This document shows positions 55,701 through 64,000 of a stretch of 64,000 nucleotides of DNA, one piece after another. This stretch comes from Anomaloglossus baeobatrachus (Eukaryota > Chordata > Amphibia > Anura > Aromobatidae). Below the pieces are notes generated by a model that was not told where the DNA came from, ran no database searches, and worked only from the letters and a program-made list of their open reading frames with translations. Each line of letters opens with the position of its first letter. Position 1 is the stretch's first letter. The stretch lies in contig NC_134356.1 in assembly GCF_048569485.1 (NCBI RefSeq), positions 471,703,893 through 471,767,892 of the forward strand, in the 5' to 3' direction. Both the position numbers and the translations under genes were made by a program.

Positions 55701-57720
55701 TATATGGCGGGGGGGTGCATTACTATATGGCGGAGGGTGCATTGATATATGGTGGGGAGGTGTATTACTATATACCAGAGGGTGCATTGCTATATGGCAG
55801 GGGGGTGCATTGCTATATGGCGGGGGGGTGTATTGCTATATGGCGGGGGGGTGTATTGCTATATGGCGGGGGGGTGTATTACTATATGGCGGGGGGTGCA
55901 TTGCTATATGGGGGGGGGTGCATTGCTATATGGCGGGGGGTGCATTGCTATATGGCGGGGGGTGCATTGCTATATGGCAGAGGGTGCATTGCTATATGGC
56001 GGGGGGATGTATTACTATATGGCGGGGGGTGCATTGCTATATGGCGGGGGGTGCATTGCTATATGGCAGAGGGTGCATTGCTATATGGTGGGGAGTTGTA
56101 TTGCTATATGGCAGAGGGTGTATTGCTATATGGCGGGGGGGTGTATTGCTATATGGCGGGGGGTGCATTGCTATATGGTGGGGGGGTGTATTACTATATA
56201 CCAGAGGGTGTATTACTATATGGCGGGGGGGTGCATTACTATATGGCGGAGGGTGCATTGATATATGGTGGGGAGGTGTATTACTATATACCAGAGGGTG
56301 CATTGCTATATGGCAGGGGGGTGCATTGCTATATGGCGGGGGGGTGCATTGCTATATGGCGGGGGGGTGTATTGCTATATGGCGGGGGGGTGTATTGCTA
56401 TATGGCGGGGGGGTGTATTACTATATGGCGGGGGGTGCATTGCTATATGGGGGGGGTGCATTGCTATATGGCGGGGGGTGCATTGCTATATGGCGGGGGG
56501 TGCATTGCTATATGGCAGAGGGTGCATTGCTATATGGCGGGGGGATGTATTACTATATGGCGGGGGGTGCATTGCTATATGGCGGGGGGTGCATTGCTAT
56601 ATGGCAGAGGGTGCATTGCTATATGGTGGGGAGTTGTATTGCTATATGGCGGGGGGGTGTATTGCTATATGGCGGGGGGGTGTATTGCTATATGGCGGGG
56701 GGGTGTATTACTATATGGCGGGGGGGTGTATTACTATATGGCGGGGGGGTGTATTGCTATATGGCGGGGGGGTGTATTGCTATATGGCGGGGGGGTGTAT
56801 TGCTATATGGCGGGGGGGTGTATTGCTATATGGCGGGGGGGTGTATTGCTATATGGCGGGGGGGTGTATTGCTATATGGCGGGGGGTGCATTGCTATATG
56901 GCGGGGGGTGCATTGCTATATGGCGGGGGGTGCATTGCTATATGGCGGGGGGTGCATTGCTATATGGCGGGGGGTGCATTGCTATATGGCGGAGGGTGCA
57001 TTGCTATATACCAGAGGGTGTATTACTATATGGCGGGGGGGTGCATTACTATATGGCGGAGGGTGCATTGATATATGGTGGGGAGGTGTATTACTATATA
57101 CCAGAGGGTGCATTGCTATATGGCAGGGGGGTGCATTGCTATATGGCGGGGGGGTGTATTACTATATGGCGGGGGGTGCATTGCTATATGGTGGGGGGTG
57201 CATTGCTATATGGCGGGGGGTGCATTGCTATATGGCGGGGGGTGCATTGCTATATGGCAGAGGGTGCATTGCTATATGGCGGGGGATGTATTACTATATG
57301 GCGGGGGGTGCATTGCTATATGGCAGAGGGTGCATTGCTATATGGCGGGGGGATGTATTACTATATGGCGGGGGGGTGCATGGCTATATGGCGGGGGGGT
57401 GCATGGCTATATGGCGGGGGGGTGCATGGCTATATGGCGGGGGGTGCATGGCTATATGGCGGGGGGGTGCATGGCTATATGGCGGGGGGGTGCATTGCAT
57501 TATGGCGGGGGGTGCATGGCTATATGGCGGGGGGGGTGCATGGCTATATGGCGGGGGGGGTGCATGGCTATATGGCGGGGGGGTGCATGGCTATATGGCG
57601 GGGGGGGTGCATGGCTATATGGCGGGGGGGGTGCATGGCTATATGGCGGGGGGGTGCATGGCTATATGGCGGGGGGGTGCATGGCTATATGGCGGGGGGG
57701 TGGGGGTGCATAGCTATATC
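52780..57720. repeat. 22-bp minisatellite, about 4.9 kb, with higher-order repeats
   Basis: The basic unit is TGCATTGCTATATGGCGGAG plus GG (22 bp). Variants have a longer G run, GTATTACTATATACCAG, TGGTGGG or TGGCAG. From about 54100 a higher-order structure appears: the marker GCATTGATATATGGTGGGGA recurs at 54831, 55739, 56255 and 57065, with similar neighbourhoods. The last part (about 57370-57700) switches to a TGCATGGCTATATGGCGG variant. The three plus-strand frames are open for long distances (up to 1301 codons) because 22 is not a multiple of three and the unit lacks stops. Confidence 0.95.
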
Positions 57721-58908
57721 GCATAGTATATACATGGTAGTAGAACATTATCAGTGACAGCACGTTGTATGGAGGGTTTTATCCAGCAGTCTGTAATACG
57801 TTCCAGTTGCGGTAGAACACTTGTGTACTCTATGGCCGTCAGTGCAGACTGTATCAGCAATGGCAGAACACTGTTCCTTGGGTCACATGAAGCCTTTTCT
57901 CCTCTGCCATCAGTGCCCGTGGTCAGATAGTCACAGATGCCTCTGTATATCCATAATATAAATCCTAAATGTGTGATGGGAGATGAGGCATGTTACCAGG
58001 GAGCACCGAAACCCCATTTTCCGGTATCTCTTGTAACTCTTTGGCCTGGTTCTGACGTCAGTGATTTTTCCCATACACAAAAATACGGGCCAAGGTTCAT
58101 TAGTGTTCGGTCAGTGCGTCTGATTTTACCTTCAGTTTTAGTCATGATTTTCTCATGTGAAAAAAATAAATGTTTTTTCCTGTCCATTAGGCCTCATTCA
58201 CAGGTTTGTGTATATACATGTAAGTGAAAAAGATAGTTGCGGTGTCATCGGTGTGCGGTGCCGTCAGTGTGGAGCTGACCCACCCTTTTTCTTTGTAATG
58301 TATGTATGAAAGACATACGACAAGTACGTGCAATACGGACGTCTGAATGAAGTCTTCAATGGAAAAAACTGAGTGCGCTTGGATAGAGGTGTCCCGTCAA
58401 TGTTTTCATGGATACATAGACTTCAATTGGCAAATTTGATCTAAGAGTTAGATCAAAAACACATCATTTTTTTATTTTTTTTTTTTTATTGAAACAGAGC
58501 ACTTGGTCCACAAAGAAAGACAAATATGTTACCAGTCCCATAGATTATAATGAATGTGTTCTATGAAAACCACTGATAGTAGACACGTGGGTGTCTGACT
58601 TTAGGCCTTGTGTGGAGCACACGTCGGTCACTTCCTTGGGGCTTACATCTGGCCATTGACTGTATTGATGCAGACGGAGTCAGTGTGCTCTTCGGGCATA
58701 ACTTGCAGCTGGATCTGTCTATTCCAGTTGGGCACTGAAGTGTAGTCAACCATTTTTTGGTGCCCATCTCAGATATGTGAACCTGGCCAAAAATGATATT
58801 TGACAGAGCGCACAGTAAATCCCAATGGAGCCACTGACGTGGGGATCAATGTGAGCCTAGCCGTGGGGGCAGTGGTTCTCATTCGTGAGATTCAACTGCG
58901 CTCTTTAA

Positions 58909-58991
58909 CACTAGAACTACTGAGGTAGTCATTTTGACTACTTTGCACCATGTATTTCTATATAGGTGTCACGAGTCCAGTAGTTCTAGTG
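58909..58991. mobile_element. 83-bp TTAA MITE
   Basis: The ends CACTAGAACTACTG and, from the right, CAGTAGTTCTAGTG are exact inverted repeats flanked by TTAA (58905-58908 and 58992-58995). This is a very short piggyBac-type MITE within the intron. Confidence 0.8.
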
Positions 58992-59461
58992 TTAATGTTC
59001 TTTGGAAAAACAGCTATGCAGATTAGCCCTTCAGAGGTCGCACGGCTTACAGAGCGGCTTTCTATTGGTGGGCTGTTTTCTTTCTTCTGGAGAATTTTTG
59101 GATCAATGATTGGAGTTACAGGCCTCAGCAAACTGCTATCTACGGCAGTCCATATTTTTTCAGTGTGAATAGTTGGAGTTGTTTCCTTAAGGCCTTGTTC
59201 GCTTTGTATATATGTATGGTAGTCTGTCTTCTTTCCTAAAAAAATGGGATTCAGGTGGACACCTTTTATAGTAGCCATAGACTGGAGTGGGTTCAGATCC
59301 AATCCATTTGTGCTTTATTTTGATGATGTCTGTCTGTTCACTCATACACTGGAAAGTAGGTTTATGGTAGAGTCATAATCGTAGTGTGAGCTGGGCCTAT
59401 GTGATCACCATTTAATTTATCTGTATAGGCCTTAACATTCAACTTCTGTTCCCTTTTGCAG

Positions 59462-59524
59462 GTAAACAACTGCGGCCTTCACTTGGTTTTACAAGCTACC
59501 CCTGTATCGGATAAAAATAAACAG
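59462..59524 (+). CDS. Probable second exon of the host gene
   Basis: A 63-base exon (21 codons) between a pyrimidine-rich acceptor (TTCCCTTTTGCAG) and a donor GTAAAA. It is in phase 0 with exon 1 and continues the protein as VNNCGLHLVL... ending SDKNKQ. It has a hydrophobic strand-like start and a basic end. No other exon is visible up to 60320, and the element beyond prevents a longer view. Confidence 0.45.
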
Positions 59525-60180
59525 GTAAAACCAGTGAGTTTGGCTATAATGTGAATTTCTCATTCATTCATTTATTCATTTATTCATTCATATTTCTAAT
59601 GATATTTATGTAGGTGTTTAAATTCACAGCTAAAAATATAATAAAATAAAGCCTTACCGGCTGCACACGGCAAACACCAAACGCTTCTAAACCTAATCAT
59701 ACAAGGCATCACGGCTGCACACAGCAAAAGCTCAGAAACCTCACAATACATAGCATCACCAATATTGATGGGAGAACCCAAACTGTAAAGTTCGATTTTC
59801 ATACTGGACACCTAGTGTCTGTGCACGGACCCCAAACACAGACTTTTCAGGGAAGTCCCTGTTACTGTTTGGGTTTGAGCACCTGGATAAATGATAGAAA
59901 TTAAAAAAAAAAAAGAAAATGAAAGAAAATAAGGACTAAAGCAAGACCGTTATACTTCCCGACCTTCTCGCTTCTGTAACACCGCTTACGGGTCCGATCA
60001 TTAGCTCTCATACATATTTACTGCTTCCCAGCCCACTGTGTAACACTGAGGGATAAGTGTACACAATAAACACGGCAGTTTGGAACCTGCCATTCTGCCG
60101 CTGTCATCTGTGAATCCATAGCCACTCGCTTGGACCAAAGCAAAGATCCCAGGTGAGCTATATTCCCTGCCTCACAGTAT
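59525..60180. other. Intron or intergenic DNA; ATTC simple repeat
   Basis: An (ATTC)n/(ATTT)n tract lies at about 59556-59592. Nothing else can be assigned. Confidence 0.5.
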
Positions 60181-60197
60181 GTGTATATATATATATA

Positions 60198-60274
<77 letters not shown>

Positions 60275-60320
60275 ATGTATATATACATATATATTATATG
60301 TGTATGTATATATACATATA
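60181..60320. repeat. (TA)n microsatellite with TGTATG ends
   Basis: A long TA dinucleotide tract, mixed with GTGTATGTATATATACATAT repeats at its right side. It directly precedes the DIRS-like element. Confidence 0.9.
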
Positions 60321-60948
60321 TTTCTTTTTCGCTCCTAATTGGGAGACCCAGACAGTGGGTGTATAGCTACTGCCCTCTGGAGGCCGCACAAAGAACTACA
60401 CTTAAAAGTGTAAGGCCCCTCCCCTTCTGGCTATACACCCTCCCGTAGGAGTACAGATTCCTCAGTTTTAGCTTTGTGCGCAAGGAGGTCAGACACGCAC
60501 GCATAGCTCCATTGTTTTTAGTCAGCAGCAGCTGCTGACTATGTCGGATGGAAGAAAAGAGGGCCCATAAACAGGGCTCCCAGCATGCTCCCTTCTCACC
60601 CCACTGTATGTCGGAGGTGTTTGTAAGGTTGAGGTACCCATTGCGGGTACGGCGGCAGGAGCCCACATGCTGATTCCTTCCCCATCCCTTTTTACAGGGC
60701 TCTGGGTGAAGTGGGATTTACTGGTCTCCAGGCACTGAGACCGGGCTCCATCTACAGCCCCTGGAGAAGATGCTGGATGGAGCGGAGTACATCAGGGACA
60801 TGGCCCTGCTTCCTCAAGGTACTCTGTGTCCCCGTGCATTTGGCGCTCACACCGCAGCATGCTGGGTGTTGTAGTGCGCCGGGGGACATCAGCGCTACGG
60901 CGCTTGTGCCATGGCCTCATTCAGCTTAGCTGAAGCAGGCACACTTCT

Positions 60949-61332
60949 AGGAATCGGTCGCGCCGGCCGCTGGGACTGCGGCGCGGCTGGCACTTGTGGT
61001 GCGCCGGGGACTTCAGCGCGGCCCGCGCTTTTACGGCGGCCGCGCTGATAACTCGAGTCCCCGGCTTTTGCGGCCTGCTTCCGTTCGTTCCCGCCCCCGG
61101 ACCTGCCAGTCAGGAGAGGGGCGGGACGCTGGCCACGTCTAGGAATCGGTCAGGCCGGCCGCTGGGACTGCGGCGCGGCTGGCACTTGTGGTGCGCCGGG
61201 GACTTCAGCGCGGCCCGCGCTTTTACGGCGGCCGCGCTGATAACTCGAGTCCCCGGCTTTTTGCGGCCTGCTTCCGTTCGTTCCCGCCCCCAGACCTGCC
61301 AGTCAGGAGAGGGGCGGGACGCTGGCCAGTGC
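60949..61332 (+). repeat. Tandem duplication of 192 bp in the DIRS-like leader
   Basis: AGGAATCGGTCRSGCCGGCC at 60949 recurs at 61141 and the copies match almost perfectly to GGGACGCTGGCCA. GC-rich and non-coding. Confidence 0.9.
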
Positions 61333-61682
61333 ATCAGCGCTGAGGGCTGGAGTCGTTTTTACATACTCCAGCCCTCACAATCGGCACAGAGGGGACACTG
61401 TTCCCGCACTTTTGTTTGGGAACTCCCACGGACCGCCCCTCTCCACAGACGCCGGCAGCCATTCCTGCTGACACGCTGAGCTGCAGAGGGGAGCCGGGGA
61501 GACCCAGACAAGGAATTCTGCAGCCTCTTACCCGCTATTCAGCGGGCGGTAAGCAGCCCTCAGGGCTCACCCCCTCTTGTGCCAGGAGTATTCTTAGTAT
61601 TTTGTTGCTACAAATACTTTGTATTGCATAGCGCTGGTCGCCCTTTGGCTATAGACTCTCTCACATTCAGAGAGCCAGCAGC

Positions 61683-63147
61683 ATGTCGTCCGTAAAACGC
61701 AAGGGTGCCAAGGCACAGACATTATATGCTTCCTGCACCGCATGTGGGACTTTTCTACCGGCAGGCTCCACGGACCCCCATTGTGTGCAGTGCTCGGCCC
61801 CTGCGGCGCTTGCACAGTCGGGACCTCTGCTGGACGTGACCCAGGGTGTACCACCTGTGAATGCTGTCCAGGTGACAGGAACTGAGTTTGCAGCTTTTGC
61901 TGACAGAATGTCTCTCACTATGTCACAAATTCTTGACACATTGCGAGCTAGGCCTGTACTTCAGGCCACGGACACTGTGCAATCATTGCCCCCTGGTCCC
62001 CCTCAGCTCCAAGCTCCGGGACGGGCATATACACCTCAGGGTGAAGACTCTGACTCGGACGATGGCCCCGGGCAGCCTACGGGCCTTCACATTCATCTCA
62101 ATGGTCAGGATCCCAGCGAGATGAATCTATGGGTGATGAGGCGGACGTAACTGATCAGGATTCTGATCCTGGGACCGCTCTCAATCTAGATACACCAGAT
62201 GGTGACGCCATAGTTAATGATCTTATATTTAACATCAATAAGATGTTAAATATTTCCCCACCAGCTCCTCTTGTGGAGGAGTCAGCTTCGCAGCACGAGA
62301 GAATCCATTTCAGATACCCTAAGCGTACTTTAAGCACTTTTCTGGACCACGCTGACTTTAGAGACGCAATCCAGAAACCCCACGCTTATCCTGAAAGGCG
62401 TTTTCCTAAACGGCTTAAAGATACACGCTATCCTTTTCCCCTGAGGTGGTCAAGGGTTGGACCCAGTGTCCAAAAGTGGATCCTCCAATTTCCAGGCTTG
62501 CAGCTAGATCCTTGGTTGCAGTTGAAGATGGAGCGGCACTTAAAGATGCCACTGACAGGCAGATGGAGCTCTGGCTGAAATCCATCTATGAAGCGATTGG
62601 AGCGTCATTAGCGCCTTCTTTTGCAGCCGTATGGGCACTCCAAGCTATCTCAGCGGGGCTTGCGCGAGTTGACTCCGTCACACGTGCATTTGCCCCGCAG
62701 GTAGCACCATTGACCTCGCAAATGGCGGCATTCGCGTCGTACGCGATTAATGCTGTTCTTGACGCTACAAGCCGCACGGCAGTGGCGTCAGCCAACTCCG
62801 TTGTTTTGCGTAGGGCCCTGTGGTTGAGACATTGGAAAGCAGATTCTCATTCCAAGAAGTGCTTAACCAATTTGCCTTTTTCTCGTGACCGATTGTTTGG
62901 AGAGCGTTTGGATGAAATCATCAAACACTCCAAGGGTAAGGACTCATCCTTACCGCAACACAGACAAAACAGACCCCAACAGAGGAAGGGTCAGTCTGGT
63001 TATCGGTCCTTTCGAGGACCGGGCAGGTCCCAATTCGCCTCGTCAAAAAAGACTCAAAAAGACCAGAGACGCTCAGATTCTTGGAGGTCTCAGTCACGCC
63101 CAAAAAGGACAGCCGGAGGAACCGTTGCCAAGACGGCGTCCTCCTGA
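61683..63147 (+). CDS. DIRS-like gag region (fossil)
   Basis: The region opens MSSVKRKGAKAQTLYASC with a zinc-ribbon-like pair (CTACGTF and CVQC), followed by acidic low-complexity sequence (EDSDSDDGPGQ). Further on it carries the alanine-rich helical region FAAVWALQAISAGLARVDSV and a basic tail (KTQKDQRRSDSWRSQ), typical of DIRS gag. The protein would form the particle and bind RNA. Open stretches lie in more than one frame. I do not judge its integrity further. Confidence 0.7.
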
Positions 63148-63181
63148 CTTGCGGTCTCCGATTCCCACACCCGCGGTCGGT

Positions 63182-64000
63182 GGGAGGCTTTCCCACTTTG
63201 GCGACATCTGGCTGTCACACGTCAAAGACCGTTGGGTGAGGGATATTCTGTCTCACGGGTACAGGATAGAGTTCAGTTCTCGTCCGCCAACTCGTTTCTT
63301 CAGAACTTCTCCTCCACCAGACCGAGCCGATGCTCTGTTGCAGGCGGTGGCCGCTCTAAAAGCGGAAGGAGTGGTGACCTCCGTCCCTCTTCAGGAACAA
63401 GGTCACGGTTTTTACTCCAATCTGTTTGTGGTCCCAAAAAAGGACGGATCGTATCGGCCCGTCCTGGATCTAAAGTTGCTCAACAGACACGTAAAAGTCA
63501 GGAGGTTCCGGATGGAATCCCTACGCTCCGTCATAGCCTCAATGTCTCAAGGAGATTTTCTAGCATCAATAGATATCAAAGATGCGTATCTCCACGTGCC
63601 GATCGCACCAGAGCATCAGCGTTTCCTACGCTTCGTCATACACGACGAACACCTGCAGTTCGTAGCGTTACCTTTCGGTCTGGCAACAGCCCCCCGGGTC
63701 TTCACCAAGGTCATGGCAGCAGTAGTAGCTGTTCTGCACTCGCAGGGTCACTCGGTCATCCCGTATCTAGACGACCTGCTTATAAAGGCACCCTCTCAAG
63801 AGGCATGCCAACACAGTCTGAAGGTGGCACTAGACACTCTCCAGAGTTTCGGGTGGATTATCAACTTTCCAAAGTCTCATCTAACCCCGACCCAATCTCT
63901 GACTTATCTTGGCATGGAGTTTCATACTCTCTCAGCGATAGTGAAGCTTCCACTGGACAAGCAGTGCTCGCTACGGACTGGAGTGCAATCTCTCCTTCAG
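63182..64000 (+). CDS. DIRS-like reverse transcriptase, partial (window edge)
   Basis: An open stretch from GRLSHFGDIWLSHV onward shows the RT motifs NLFVVPKKDGSYRPVLDL, SIDIKDAYLHVPI, FVALPFGLATAP and the catalytic VIPYLDDLLIKAP. This combination is typical of DIRS and related elements. RNase H, the methylase-like domain and tyrosine recombinase would follow beyond 64000. The frame differs from that of the gag region, as is common in DIRS. Confidence 0.88.

Larger units (their letters stand above)
52721..59461 (+). other. Intron 1 of the host gene (inferred)
   Basis: The donor GTGAGT at 52721 and the acceptor TTCCCTTTTGCAG ending at 59461 define it. It contains a 4.9 kb minisatellite, unassigned DNA (57721-58904, with short A/T-rich tracts and no coding signal) and a small TTAA MITE. 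Confidence 0.5.
60326..64000 (+). mobile_element. DIRS-like retroelement (fossil), 5' part, cut by window end
   Basis: The element begins near CGCTCCTAATTGGGAGACCC (60330), followed by a GC-rich leader with a tandem duplication, a gag-like region (61683-63147) and a reverse-transcriptase region (from about 63182) that runs off the window. The RT is of DIRS type. The tyrosine-recombinase end and the 3' terminal repeats lie outside the window, so whether the copy is whole cannot be judged. It lies downstream of exon 2 of the host gene, possibly in the next intron. Confidence 0.8.

Noticed and set aside
52735-57757. Very long plus-strand open frames (up to 1301 codons) with CIAIWRR / VHCYMAE / GALLYGG repeats
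   Set aside because: They are the three readings of a stop-free 22-bp minisatellite. All three frames are open, there is no codon bias, and the peptide repeats every 22 residues as the arithmetic predicts.
58190-58860. Possible Harbinger MITE with AGGCCTCATTCACAG and TGTGAGCCTA ends
   Set aside because: The proposed termini match too weakly and the flanks do not duplicate cleanly.

Overview
The window looks like vertebrate nuclear DNA, most probably from a frog or toad. This is inferred from the mix of repeats: a Penelope-like element with a GIY-YIG endonuclease, a Tc1-like transposon, PIF/Harbinger, hAT-type and TTAA-target (piggyBac-type) elements, a full-length L1-like LINE, Gypsy elements with LTRs of about 1.1 kb, a DIRS-like element and very long minisatellites. 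Nearly all of the window is mobile or satellite DNA. The only convincing host gene is the 5' end of one gene: a CpG-rich promoter with two RFX X-box motifs, a short first coding exon ending at 52720 and a probable second exon at 59462-59524. The gene itself is not recognised.

Layout. 1-1.3 kb: minus-strand open frames, one with a cold-shock domain. 2.5-4.8 kb: a composite repeat full of simple sequence. 5.2-9.0 kb: a Penelope-like remnant fused to an LTR-like fragment, containing a Harbinger MITE, tandem repeats and a degenerate hammerhead-ribozyme motif. 9.06-10.03 kb: an LTR-like fragment on the minus strand. 10.5-20.4 kb: a TTAA MITE, then one old piggyBac-type repeat opened by successive insertions (a TTAA MITE, a 3.5 kb hAT-type element that itself holds MITEs, and a Tc1-like element). 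21.1-30.3 kb: a decayed Harbinger transposon split by a full-length L1-like LINE (22632-29811) with a 14-bp target duplication.

32.0-52.2 kb: a TATAGG-type minisatellite is divided by a broken Gypsy fossil on the minus strand (32755-49868). A younger plus-strand Gypsy copy (41657-49680), which looks whole, sits inside the right LTR of the first. 52.2-59.5 kb: promoter, exon 1, an intron dominated by a 4.9 kb 22-bp minisatellite with higher-order repeats, and exon 2. 60.3-64.0 kb: the 5' part of a DIRS-like element, cut by the window edge.

The coding capacity belongs to independent elements, so there is no operon-like cooperation. What can be read is the order of insertion: nested elements give relative ages, and the shared termini of Harbinger and the 164-bp MITEs suggest that one helped spread the other. 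Boundaries and family names come from reading the sequence alone. No database search was possible.
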